Positions 16,359 through 24,699 of a stretch of DNA of 44,682 nt are shown piece by piece. This DNA is from CAYWRZ01 sp964460845. Its GTDB lineage: Bacteria > Bacteroidota > Bacteroidia > Flavobacteriales_D > UBA2798. A model generated the notes under the pieces. That model had not been told where the DNA came from, searched no databases, and saw only the letters and a list, made by a program, of their open reading frames with translations. The translations under genes and the position numbers were made by a program. Location: contig CAYWRZ010000022.1 in NCBI GenBank assembly GCA_964460845.1, positions 1 through 44,682 on the forward strand. Reading direction: 5' to 3'. Within the stretch, counting starts at the first letter, position 1; each line of letters starts with the position of its first letter.

Positions 16359-16967
16359 TCAGGACAGTCCCTGATCTTCAGTCAATTCTTCCGTGTCGTC
16401 CGCCGTTTTATCGATAGGTTGAAATTCTTCGGTGTCGGTATTTTCTGCGGTAGATTTCTTATTTCCGAAAAGAATAAAAAGCGCCATCACGATAAGCACT
16501 ACCGGTACCACGTATTCGGGAATGTATTGCTCCTGCGTGACATAACGAAAGCCGATAAACCCGATCGGACTTAACACACACACCAGCAGCCCCAAAATAT
16601 AAAGGCCCGCCGCCCAACGGTATTCGCGCCACATCAGCAAAATGCCTGCCAGCAACAGCGTCGATCCGGATAAGCCGGCCACGACCATCCTGAAATAAAC
16701 CTCGATGATATTATGAATCTCGTAACTTTCGCCCAAACGGATAAAAGCCTGCTTGATATGCGCCGCTTTAGGCAGGGTATTCATCATGCGCAAAGCCAGC
16801 AAATTGGCAAAATTCCAAAAGAAAAACCAAGCGAAAGCTATCAGTCCGGCAATGCAGACAATTTGCATATACACCCCCGGATTGCGCTTTCCGAAGAGGA
16901 TGTTCTTAATACGCCTCGACCCCATGTCGTAGCTGGCGGCGTCTATTTGTTTAACCGGCGAAGGCAT
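16359..16967 (-). CDS. Four-helix membrane protein of unknown function, last gene of the M61 operon
   Basis: 202 residues. Four hydrophobic segments at about 34-60, 92-110, 116-138 and 152-168, then a ~35-residue acidic Glu/Thr/Asp-rich cytoplasmic tail (ENTDTEEFQPIDKT). No known motif. If translation starts at the first ATG it overlaps the upstream gene by 25 bp; an internal ATG at 16925 (MGSRRIKN) would avoid the overlap, so the start is uncertain. The overlap with a membrane protein that itself overlaps an M61 peptidase indicates one transcript and perhaps one complex. An intrinsic terminator follows. Confidence 0.75.
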   Translation of the reverse strand: MPSPVKQIDAASYDMGSRRIKNILFGKRNPGVYMQIVCIAGLIAFAWFFFWNFANLLALRMMNTLPKAAHIKQAFIRLGESYEIHNIIEVYFRMVVAGLSGSTLLLAGILLMWREYRWAAGLYILGLLVCVLSPIGFIGFRYVTQEQYIPEYVVPVVLIVMALFILFGNKKSTAENTDTEEFQPIDKTADDTEELTEDQGLS

Positions 16968-17452
16968 AGATCATAAAGAAAAGTAAAAACAAAAGCAGAT
17001 GCAAGCATCAGCATAAAGTTTCCCGAACGATAAGCATATTCTTCCGGTAACAAAGGCGCTATACCCAAGGCCAATACATGCATACCGAGGTAAAGATACC
17101 ATCCTTTTTTATCAAGCTTACTCATTCGCCAGGCCGCAAAGGCGGTACCTGCATTGGCCAGCGATATCAGCAAATAATAGTTGCGCAGGGAATCGAAAAA
17201 ACCTTCGAGGGCACCGGGCGTAGCCTCCATCAGCCTATACTTTTCCTGACCGATCATTTCGATCAATGCCGCATAAGCGTTAGCCGCACGTTCTTTGTCT
17301 TCTCCGGCAAGCACCTCTGTCATCGAATTCCAGGTAAAGAAAGAAGCCAAACCCAGCAAAAGCCCCAGCACCGATCCTACATAGGTTAAGGTAACCAGCA
17401 CACGTAATAGCTTGCGATAAGTCCGCTCGTCGGGAGGTGAATTGCTATTCAT
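16943..17452 (-). CDS. Four-helix membrane protein of unknown function coupled to the M61 peptidase
   Basis: 169 residues from the ATG at 17452, which overlaps the peptidase stop codon as ATGA; an ATG nine codons further upstream would give an odd 31-bp overlap, so the ATGA start is preferred. Segments of about 20 hydrophobic residues (LLRVLVTLTYVGSVLGLLLG, YYLLISLANAGTAFAAW, WYLYLGMHVLALGIAPLL and FMLMLASAFVFTFLYD) give four helices; the loop after the first is long and acidic (GEDKERAANAY). No family recognised. Translational coupling to a metallopeptidase suggests a shared role at the membrane. Confidence 0.75.
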   Translation of the reverse strand: MNSNSPPDERTYRKLLRVLVTLTYVGSVLGLLLGLASFFTWNSMTEVLAGEDKERAANAYAALIEMIGQEKYRLMEATPGALEGFFDSLRNYYLLISLANAGTAFAAWRMSKLDKKGWYLYLGMHVLALGIAPLLPEEYAYRSGNFMLMLASAFVFTFLYDLCLRRLNK

Positions 17453-19188
17453 GTAAAAGAAGTATAACGTGAAGCCCATTGCTCAAAACGGGCGCTTCGT
17501 TCGGTAAGTACCACACGGTGCTGTAGGAAATACGGCGTTTCGGAGAAAGCGATTTCCAATTCGGCCAATTCGCCGCTGCGGGTCACTATAAGTTTGAGCG
17601 ATTGCCCTGAAAAATACTGGATCCAACGCCCTGCATCGCCTCTTAGGGCATAGCCGTTCACGGCCTGCACCTGATCGCCCGGAAGCAAGCCCGACAAAGC
17701 CGCACCCGATCCCGGGTAAACCGCAGTGACTGTACTCTGCTGCACCGTCTCGCTAAGACGAAATCCATAGTGCCGATCGGCTACAGGGGTGGTAGGCAGG
17801 GATTTCAGCTCCATGCCGAGGTACGACAAACACTCTTCTAACAACGGAAGATACGATTCGGTACCGTTCACATAACGCTTAAAAAACTGCGTAAAATCCT
17901 TTCCGGCATATTTCTCTATCAGGTGCTGATAATCCTGCTCGGTATAGCCTCTGCCCTGTTGGGCATATTCGCTATAAAGCGTACGCATCACGTCGTGCAG
18001 GCGATAACGCCCTTCGCTGTAGTTGAACAGCAGCACATCGGTCATAAAAGCCAACAGGCAGCCTTCGGTATAAATAGATACTTTACGACCGGGCACGCCG
18101 GGCACATAGCCGTCGAGCCAGGTGTCGAACGAAGATTCGGCTACCGAATAATTATGCCTTCCGAAATTATCGAGGTGCTTCTGCACTTGCTGCGAAAGTT
18201 CGTCGAGGTACTGATCGACGGTAAACACACCCGAAGCCAGCAGAAAATAATCGCCCATGTAGGTCGTCACGCCTTCGGCCACATAGCCGGTACGGAAATA
18301 ATTTTCGCGGGTATAATCGTAAGGCCACATTTCGGCCGGACGAATGCTTTTGATGTTCCAGGCATGGTACAGCTCGTGCGAACAGAGCCCCAGCAAATCG
18401 ATATAACGGCCGCCCATCAGGTCGTAGCCCGGTCCCAGCGCATTGACACTCGAAGTAAGATGCTCTACGCCATGATAAAAGGTAAATGGCAATACCTGTA
18501 GCAGAAAATGGTATTCTTTTGTGGGAAATTCGCCGAAGGCCTCGACCTGCGCGGCAGAAAAGGCTTTAAAATCGGTGATAATCCGATCCCAGTCGGGGCG
18601 ACATTCGCCCTGTATCCAAATATGAAACAGTGTTTCTTCCAGTCTGAACGTATGATGCTGCAAAGAGGCAGAGGCTATAAAAGGGCTGTCGGCCAGCTCA
18701 TGAAACCCTCCGGCACGCAGCAGGATACGGGTTTGCCCGGCCATTTCTTCCAACTGTACTACCTCCATTCCCGTCGCTACGCGATAGGCAGGCGGAAGCA
18801 ATAACTCTACGGTACAGTCCTCCCCCATTCTCCCCTCGATATACAAACAGCAGTTTACCGGATTTACATAAAGCTGCTGCGCATCGACATACGTAGATCC
18901 CGCATTCAGATCGGCCGCGTAATATTGATAAGCTACTTTGAGCTGCGTGGCCACAGGCACTTCTACCTGCCAGCAGTCTTTCGTCATCTTGCGGAAAGGA
19001 AGCGGCTTACCCTGCCCGTCGTGCACCCGAAAAGAACGAACATTACGGGCAAAATTACCCAATTCGTAGCGCCCGGGGCGCCAGGCCGGCAATTGCAGCC
19101 TTAGCTCACCTGCCTGTACTTCGGCTTCCATTTCTATTTCGACAAAATGAAGCCGGGGCTGCAGACTGGTAAAACGGTAATGGGGCAT
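17449..19188 (-). CDS. M61-family metallopeptidase (glycyl aminopeptidase-like) with C-terminal PDZ domain
   Basis: 579 residues. Order of domains: N-terminal beta domain (1-170) with LQLPAWRPGRYELGNFARNV, typical of M61; catalytic thermolysin-like domain with HELYH (271-275) and the third ligand Glu305 in VAEGVTTYMGDY; PDZ domain at about 475-560 with SGLLPGDQVQAVNGYAL. M61 enzymes cleave N-terminal Gly or Ala from peptides in Sphingomonas; others are of unknown specificity. No signal peptide is visible, so cytoplasmic unless the start is further upstream. First gene of a three-gene operon with two small membrane proteins. Confidence 0.92.
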   Translation of the reverse strand: MPHYRFTSLQPRLHFVEIEMEAEVQAGELRLQLPAWRPGRYELGNFARNVRSFRVHDGQGKPLPFRKMTKDCWQVEVPVATQLKVAYQYYAADLNAGSTYVDAQQLYVNPVNCCLYIEGRMGEDCTVELLLPPAYRVATGMEVVQLEEMAGQTRILLRAGGFHELADSPFIASASLQHHTFRLEETLFHIWIQGECRPDWDRIITDFKAFSAAQVEAFGEFPTKEYHFLLQVLPFTFYHGVEHLTSSVNALGPGYDLMGGRYIDLLGLCSHELYHAWNIKSIRPAEMWPYDYTRENYFRTGYVAEGVTTYMGDYFLLASGVFTVDQYLDELSQQVQKHLDNFGRHNYSVAESSFDTWLDGYVPGVPGRKVSIYTEGCLLAFMTDVLLFNYSEGRYRLHDVMRTLYSEYAQQGRGYTEQDYQHLIEKYAGKDFTQFFKRYVNGTESYLPLLEECLSYLGMELKSLPTTPVADRHYGFRLSETVQQSTVTAVYPGSGAALSGLLPGDQVQAVNGYALRGDAGRWIQYFSGQSLKLIVTRSGELAELEIAFSETPYFLQHRVVLTERSARFEQWASRYTSFT

Positions 19189-19319
19189 AACAAATACGGC
19201 TTGGTGAGCCCCAAAGGTAAGAAGCTATTTTTCTTTTGACACCCGGCGGCAGGTAAAATGCCGCTTTCTCCCGTGTAATAAGCGCTGTAGAAGCAGACGG
19301 CGATTTAGGAGTTTTTTGC

Positions 19320-19327
19320 TACTTTCG
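19320..19327 (+). promoter_or_regulatory. Candidate -7 box for lpdA
   Basis: TACTTTCG, one mismatch from TAnnTTTG, 35 nt before the ATG. The same octamer lies 37 nt before the aconitase gene (34309-34316). Confidence 0.4.
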
Positions 19328-19361
19328 TAGGCCAAATTGAACTGTTAAAATTCTCATTGCA

Positions 19362-20753
19362 ATGAACTACGATATCATCGTCCTTGGAAGCGGCCCCGGT
19401 GGCTATGTAGCAGCTATACGCGCTGCCCAGCTCGGCCTGAAAACCGCAGTCGTCGAACGCGAATCGCTGGGTGGAATATGCCTCAACTGGGGTTGTATCC
19501 CTACCAAAGCCCTGCTCAAAAGCGCCAATGTGTTTGAATACCTGCAGCATGCCTCCGACTACGGCATCTCCATCAGCGGAAAAGCTTCTGCCGATTTTGA
19601 AGCCATCGTAAAACGCAGTCGCGACGTGGCAGGCGGTATGAGCAACGGGATCACTTTCCTGATGAAAAAGAATAAAATCGACGTTATCAAAGGCGAAGGC
19701 AAGCTCAAACCCGGCCGTAAGCTCGAAGTGAAAGGCGAAGACGGAAAAACCACCGTATATGAAGCCCGTCATATCGTAGTGGCCACAGGTGCACGCTCGC
19801 GTCAGTTGCCCAACCTGCCGCAAGACGGCAAAAAAGTAATCGGATACCGCGAAGCGATGAACCTGCCCAAGCAACCCAAATCGCTCGTAGTAGTCGGTTC
19901 GGGAGCTATCGGGGTAGAATTTGCCTATTTCTACAACGCTATCGGTACCAAAGTAACTATCGTCGAATACCTGCCCAATATCGTGCCCGTAGAAGACGAA
20001 GAAGTATCCAAGCAACTGGAACGCTCTTTCAAAAAGCAGGGCATTTCAATCATGACCGATGCCTCGGTAGAATCGGTCGATACTTCGGGCAGCGGCTGCA
20101 AAGTGAAAGTGAAAACCAAAAAAGGCGAAGAAACTATCGAATGCGATGTGGTGCTCTCGGCCGTCGGTATCGAAGCGAATATTCAGAATATAGGACTTGA
20201 AGAAGTAGGAATTGCCACCGATAAAGGTAAAATCCTGACCGGCGAATACTACGAAACCAATATCCCGGGCTACTATGCCATCGGCGATGTGGTACCCGGT
20301 CCGGCCCTGGCGCACGTAGCGTCGGCAGAAGGAATCATCTGCATCGAAAAAATTGCCGGGCAAAATCCCGAGCCGCTCGACTATAAAAACATTCCAGGCT
20401 GTACCTATTGCAGCCCCGAGGTGGCTTCGGTAGGACTCACCGAAAAACAGGCCAAAGAAGCGGGTTATGAGCTGAAAGTGGGTAAATTTCCCTTCTCCGC
20501 TTCCGGAAAAGCCAGCGCCGCCGGTGCCAAAGACGGTTTTGTAAAACTGATCTTCGATGCCAAGTACGGTGAGCTGTTAGGCGGACACCTCATCGGTGCC
20601 AACGTAACCGAAATGGTGGCCGAACTGGTAGCCGTGCGCAAGCTCGAAACCACAGGGCATGAGCTTATCAAAACCGTACACCCTCACCCCACAATGAGCG
20701 AAGCCATTATGGAAGCCGCCGCCGCCGCTTATGGAGAGGTGATTCACCTGTAA
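19362..20753 (+). CDS. lpdA: Dihydrolipoyl dehydrogenase (E3)
   Basis: 463 residues, full length. Flavoprotein that reoxidises dihydrolipoamide in pyruvate, 2-oxoglutarate and branched-chain dehydrogenase complexes and in glycine cleavage, passing electrons to NAD+. FAD-binding GSGPGGYVAA (9-18), redox disulfide in GGICLNWGCIPTK (Cys40, Cys45), NAD-binding VVGSGAIGVEFA, and the C-terminal HPHPTMSE with catalytic His442. Homodimeric, cytoplasmic. Encoded alone, away from E1/E2 genes, so probably shared between complexes. Followed by a strong terminator. Confidence 0.97.
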   Translation: MNYDIIVLGSGPGGYVAAIRAAQLGLKTAVVERESLGGICLNWGCIPTKALLKSANVFEYLQHASDYGISISGKASADFEAIVKRSRDVAGGMSNGITFLMKKNKIDVIKGEGKLKPGRKLEVKGEDGKTTVYEARHIVVATGARSRQLPNLPQDGKKVIGYREAMNLPKQPKSLVVVGSGAIGVEFAYFYNAIGTKVTIVEYLPNIVPVEDEEVSKQLERSFKKQGISIMTDASVESVDTSGSGCKVKVKTKKGEETIECDVVLSAVGIEANIQNIGLEEVGIATDKGKILTGEYYETNIPGYYAIGDVVPGPALAHVASAEGIICIEKIAGQNPEPLDYKNIPGCTYCSPEVASVGLTEKQAKEAGYELKVGKFPFSASGKASAAGAKDGFVKLIFDAKYGELLGGHLIGANVTEMVAELVAVRKLETTGHELIKTVHPHPTMSEAIMEAAAAAYGEVIHL

Positions 20754-20776
20754 AGAATTGTGCTTCTTTCCTAAAG

Positions 20777-20810
20777 AAAAGCCCCGACAATGAATTTGTC
20801 GGGGCTTTTT
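20777..20810. terminator. Bidirectional terminator between lpdA and the DUF4389 gene
   Basis: Fourteen-base arms aaaagccccgacaa (20777-20790) and ttgtcggggctttt (20796-20809) with a 5-nt loop; T-runs on both strands. The inner stem ccccgaca is the same as in the rpsA terminator at 28455-28479. Confidence 0.92.
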
Positions 20811-20829
20811 GATTAAAGGTAAAATCGAA

Positions 20830-21468
20830 TTAACCCACCAGGTGCTCTTCTACACCACGTGAGTTGTCCCAATCCACCGGAACAGTTTCTTCGAGCGTAA
20901 AAGGAGGATACACATCGGTGAGGTACAGCATATACGCATTGACACGTAGCCCCCAACGCAGCACACCGCTTGTAAAACGATGAATACCCGCCGGGTACTG
21001 ACCGGTAAACAACACGGCAAACCAGGCGATAAACGTGCAGAAAGAAGCCGCTATTGCCAGAAAATAAAGGCACACTCCATGCGGAATAAGCACATAGAAA
21101 AAGCCCAGGAAAAAACGAAGCAGAGCCGATCCGCGATCCGAATTTTCAGGATGAGGAATCTCTACTACCGTGTTCGGATCAACCGCATTAAGACCGAAAG
21201 CCGGATATCCGTCAGACAGGTTCAGCAAGCGAGCCGATACCCTGAGGTTCCAACGCATCACTTTCACCGTAAAATCGTGTACGCCACGAGGCGTTTTACC
21301 GTCGATCAAAATCGACACAAACGAAATAAAAGAACCGATGGCCGCCGCTATTGCCAAAAAATAAAGGCATATTAAATGCGGAATTCCAATGTAAATAATT
21401 CCGAAAAAAGTACGGAGCAAAAGCTCTCCACGTGAATACGTGGGTTGATGTCTGATACCGATTTTCAT
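20830..21468 (-). CDS. DUF4389 membrane protein, internally duplicated
   Basis: 212 residues. Two homologous halves, each with a helix pair and the conserved block IPHxxCLYFLAIAA, then a short loop, P-x-G[VI]HxFT, and LRV-x-A-x-x-LxLxDxYPxF. Half one runs about 20-92, half two about 117-192, giving four membrane helices. Such duplicated DUF4389 proteins occur across bacteria with unknown function; inner-membrane location is inferred. Even the DNA of the two halves keeps a near-identical 24-base run (around 21050 and 21344). Encoded alone and convergent with lpdA. Confidence 0.85.
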   Translation of the reverse strand: MKIGIRHQPTYSRGELLLRTFFGIIYIGIPHLICLYFLAIAAAIGSFISFVSILIDGKTPRGVHDFTVKVMRWNLRVSARLLNLSDGYPAFGLNAVDPNTVVEIPHPENSDRGSALLRFFLGFFYVLIPHGVCLYFLAIAASFCTFIAWFAVLFTGQYPAGIHRFTSGVLRWGLRVNAYMLYLTDVYPPFTLEETVPVDWDNSRGVEEHLVG

Positions 21469-21715
21469 ACGAATTGGGTTTGGTTAAAAATTAGGTAAAA
21501 CAAGTTAATGAAAATAAAAACCGGCTGCGCGGGGGAGAAAAAAATGAGGATAAATAATTATTAACATTTTCTAAAAAAGTAAAAAACACCTGATAATCTT
21601 CCTATTACAACACATAAAAGCGCTTCTTTTTCACATTTTTTCATCTCCGGTTTAAACCCGGAAATTGTTCTTTATCCTGCCTTACTTCCCTACTGATTTA
21701 ATTTCAGGGGATATG

Positions 21716-21723
21716 TACCTTTG
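21716..21723 (+). promoter_or_regulatory. -7 box for the ABC importer operon; decides the start codon
   Basis: TACCTTTG matches TAnnTTTG exactly, 16 nt before the ATG at 21739. A TTG at 21721 that would extend the protein by six residues lies inside this box and cannot be in the transcript. Confidence 0.6.
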
Positions 21724-21738
21724 TCCGGTAACAGGCCC

Positions 21739-23382
21739 ATGAACTTTTTCACCGCATTTATCCACACTTACCGTCGCTCGTCAAAAAGCTGGCTTTGGCT
21801 GTCGCTGTTGGTTGCCGCAGGCGTAGGCATTCCCCTGCTCATTGTCTTGTACTACACTTTTTTTCCCGGAGAAGCCGCCTGGAGCACACTCGAAGATACC
21901 TTCGCCCCTGAAGCGGTGTCGAACACATTGTGGCTCTGCCTCGGCACCGGTATGCTTTCGCTGCTTATTGGCGTAAGCACTGCCTGGTTAGTAAGTCAGT
22001 TCGAATTTCCGGGTCGCCGTTTTTTTGAATGGGCGCTCATTCTGCCGCTGACCATTCCTTCTTACATTATGGCATTTACATATTCCGGTATGTTCAGCTA
22101 CACCGGAAGCATCCCTACCACCCTGCGCAACTGGCTGGGCGAAAGCACCGCCAAATCGCTGTTTTTCGACATTATGACCTTTCCCTGGCTCGTCGTGCTG
22201 CTCTCGCTGGTGCTGTATCCTTATATCTATCTCACTGCCAAAACGGCCTTTTCGCTGCAATCGGCCAATTATACCGAAGCGGCCCGCACGCTGGGCAGCA
22301 AGCGCTGGCAGGTGTTCTTTCGGGTGGCACTGCCCCTTGCCCGACCCGCCATTGCAGGCGGTCTCTTTCTCGTGCTGATGGAAGTGCTCAACGACTACGG
22401 CGCGGCAAGCTATTTCGGTATTCGCACCTTCACCACTTCCATTTTTCGTACCTGGAGCTACAACCTCGACGGAGCGCTGCTCTTAGCCGGAATGCTGATG
22501 GGAGCCGTGCTGCTCGCCGTCATTACCGAAAGGCTTATCCGCGGACGTTCCGCGTATTCGCTTAGCCTGAAACACCGCCCCGTGACACGCCGAAAGCTCA
22601 ACAAAAGACAAGCCGCTATCGCGTTTTTTACCTGTCTGCTGCCTTTTGCAGTAGGATTCCTCATTCCCTTTGCTCAGCTTTTAAGCTGGACCATCGACAC
22701 CGCCGCTTCGGTGATGAATACCCGCTTCTGGATCATGACCTGGAACAGCTTTGTGCTGGCTTTTTGGGCTACGGCAATTATCCTGCCCGTAGCGCTGCTG
22801 CTGAGCTATAACCGCTACCTCAACCGAGGCAGACTCGGCCAGTGGATTACCCGCAGCGCCACTATAGGCTACGCCGTACCCGGAGCCGTAATCGCCGTAG
22901 GTGTGCTTATCGCTTCGGGCTGGGCCGACCAGCAAATCAGCCTGTGGATAACCGGAAAAAAAGCACTGTGGATAACCGGCACGCTCGGATTGCTTGTATT
23001 TGCTTACCTCGTCCGTTTTTTAGCCGTAGGCTATCAGCCCCTCGATGCCGCACTCGAAAAAAACGTAAGCGCCTTGTCCGATTCTTCGCGGACATTGGGC
23101 AAAAACACCTGGCAGACTTTATGGCTGATCGATATGCCGGTAATACGCCGTACACTGTTTGCCGCCGCCATTCTCATTTTTGTAGATGTGCTCAAAGAGC
23201 TTCCCCTCACGCTTATTCTGCGCCCTTTTAATTTCGAAACGCTGGCCACCGAAGCTTATCGGCACGCAAAAGTGATGGAATCGGTACCCGAAAGCGCCAA
23301 CGCGGCAATAATTATTATTTTTATCGGAATAGTGCCGCTTCTTTGGCTGCACCGACTCTCAAAAAAACGCGATGCCCTGTAA
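21739..23382 (+). CDS. Iron(III)/thiamine-type ABC importer, fused double permease (FbpB-like)
   Basis: 547 residues from the ATG at 21739. Two copies of the BPD_transp_1 domain in one chain, as in FbpB, SfuB and ThiP, with about 12 membrane helices. The first EAA loop is EAARTLGSKRW (about 180-190) and the second DSSRTLGKNTW (about 455-465); both contact the ATPase. Inner-membrane channel of an importer for ferric iron, thiamine or a related solute. The ATPase gene follows with an 11-bp overlap. The periplasmic binding protein is not in the neighbourhood, so the substrate cannot be settled here; the fused form and ATPase type favour iron. Confidence 0.9.
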   Translation: MNFFTAFIHTYRRSSKSWLWLSLLVAAGVGIPLLIVLYYTFFPGEAAWSTLEDTFAPEAVSNTLWLCLGTGMLSLLIGVSTAWLVSQFEFPGRRFFEWALILPLTIPSYIMAFTYSGMFSYTGSIPTTLRNWLGESTAKSLFFDIMTFPWLVVLLSLVLYPYIYLTAKTAFSLQSANYTEAARTLGSKRWQVFFRVALPLARPAIAGGLFLVLMEVLNDYGAASYFGIRTFTTSIFRTWSYNLDGALLLAGMLMGAVLLAVITERLIRGRSAYSLSLKHRPVTRRKLNKRQAAIAFFTCLLPFAVGFLIPFAQLLSWTIDTAASVMNTRFWIMTWNSFVLAFWATAIILPVALLLSYNRYLNRGRLGQWITRSATIGYAVPGAVIAVGVLIASGWADQQISLWITGKKALWITGTLGLLVFAYLVRFLAVGYQPLDAALEKNVSALSDSSRTLGKNTWQTLWLIDMPVIRRTLFAAAILIFVDVLKELPLTLILRPFNFETLATEAYRHAKVMESVPESANAAIIIIFIGIVPLLWLHRLSKKRDAL

Positions 23383-24352
23383 GGTTTCTCATATCTCCCG
23401 CTCGTTTGGCCCCAAACAATTTGCGCTCCGCGATATCTCGTTCGAAGCGTACAAGGGCGAAATCGTAGCCTTACTCGGCGAAAGCGGATCCGGAAAAACA
23501 ACGCTGCTCCGACTCTTAGCCGGCTTCGAAATACCGGATCAGGGCAGCATCACGGTTAACGGAAAGACAGTAGCCGATGATCATACTTTTGTCGCACCCG
23601 AAAAACGGCGCGTGGGACTCGTATTTCAAGACAATGCGCTTTTCCCCCACCTGCGCGTGGCAGCTAATGTGGCTTTTGGCGTAGCGCGAAAAAACAAAAG
23701 ACAAAAAACCGACGAAATGCTCAATCTGGTCGGACTACGCGGTTACGAATCGCGCTATCCGCACGAGCTTTCGGGTGGACAGCAGCAGCGCGTAGCCATT
23801 GCGCGTTCTTTGGCCGCCGAATCGGATTTGCTCTTGCTCGACGAACCTTTCAGCAATCTCGACGATACACTCAAAAACCATGTAAGGAACGAGATACGTG
23901 ACATCCTGCATTCGTCAGGAAAAACAGCCGTTTTTGTGACCCACGACATACAGGATTGCCTCGCTGTGGCCGACAAGATACTGGTGCTGAAAGAAGGCCG
24001 GGGACTACAATTCGGCACACCCGAATACCTTTACCGCAATCCCGAACAGCTCTACACCGCCCGGCTTTTCGGACAGGTTAACGTGATTCCTCCACACCTC
24101 GCCCGCCTGCTCGATCCGAATAGCAATCCTGCGCTAACGTCTATCGCCCGACCCCATCAGTTGCAACTCAGCGACGATGCTTCACTGCCTTCGTTACGCT
24201 GTCACCGTTGCCGTTTTGCGGGTAGTAGCTATGAAGTAAGCCTTTGGTGGGAAAACGCCTTGCTCACCTTATACAGCCAACAGCCTGTCGAAGAAGGCGC
24301 CCTCACCCATTTAAAATTGCTTTCACCTCTAATTCAGGTTCCTCATGAATAA
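23372..24352 (+). CDS. ABC importer ATPase (FbpC/PotA-like)
   Basis: 326 residues. Walker A GESGSGKTT (36-44), Q-loop Gln86 in VFQDNALFPH, signature LSGGQQQR (133-140), Walker B LLLLDEP (153-159), H-loop His191. A C-terminal region of about 90 residues resembles a TOBE-type substrate-sensing domain (IARPHQLQLS). It energises the double permease whose gene it overlaps by 11 bp. The next gene (TPR) starts within its last codons (8-bp overlap), so all three are probably one unit. Two Cys in SLRCHRCRFAG of the C-terminal part are unusual and might sense metal or redox state; that is speculation. Confidence 0.93.
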   Translation: MPCKVSHISRSFGPKQFALRDISFEAYKGEIVALLGESGSGKTTLLRLLAGFEIPDQGSITVNGKTVADDHTFVAPEKRRVGLVFQDNALFPHLRVAANVAFGVARKNKRQKTDEMLNLVGLRGYESRYPHELSGGQQQRVAIARSLAAESDLLLLDEPFSNLDDTLKNHVRNEIRDILHSSGKTAVFVTHDIQDCLAVADKILVLKEGRGLQFGTPEYLYRNPEQLYTARLFGQVNVIPPHLARLLDPNSNPALTSIARPHQLQLSDDASLPSLRCHRCRFAGSSYEVSLWWENALLTLYSQQPVEEGALTHLKLLSPLIQVPHE

Positions 24353-24677
24353 AGAACGGCTTGCGCTTATCCGTGAAATGCTGGAGCAAAGTCCTGAAGA
24401 TGCTTTTTTACAGTATGCCGCAGCGCTCGAATACCACAAGGCAGGCGACGCGGAAAATGCGATACGGCAGCTCGAAGAGCTGCTTCGTACACAACCCGAT
24501 TACCTTGCCGCCTATTACCAGTTAGGCAAGCTTTACGAAGAAAAAGGACAGGCTCATATTGCCATCAGGCATTATAAGCAAGGAAAAATCATAGCCTTGC
24601 AGCAAAACGATAAGAAAACGTTAGGAGAGCTTAACGAAGCCCTGATGATGCTGGATGCCGAAGAAGAGGATTTCTGA
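24345..24677 (+). CDS. Small TPR protein, third gene of the importer operon
   Basis: 110 residues. Two to three tetratricopeptide repeats: residues 18-45 (AFLQYAAALEYHKAGDAENAIRQL pattern) and 51-85 (YLAAYYQLGKLYEEKG, IAIRHYKQG), with an acidic tail (DAEEEDF). TPR repeats bind other proteins; no partner is known. The gene overlaps the ATPase by 8 bp, which suggests coupled translation. It is convergent with rnz, 22 bp apart. Similar small TPR proteins are common stand-alone genes in Bacteroidota, so a link with import is not proven. Confidence 0.85.
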   Translation: MNKERLALIREMLEQSPEDAFLQYAAALEYHKAGDAENAIRQLEELLRTQPDYLAAYYQLGKLYEEKGQAHIAIRHYKQGKIIALQQNDKKTLGELNEALMMLDAEEEDF

Positions 24678-24699
24678 GCGAAAAAGCAGCCGCATCCAC

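Noticed and set aside
19305..20015. 236-codon minus-strand frame opposite lpdA
   Set aside because: Shadow of a well-defined enzyme gene; Phe/Tyr-rich translation typical of reversed coding sequence.
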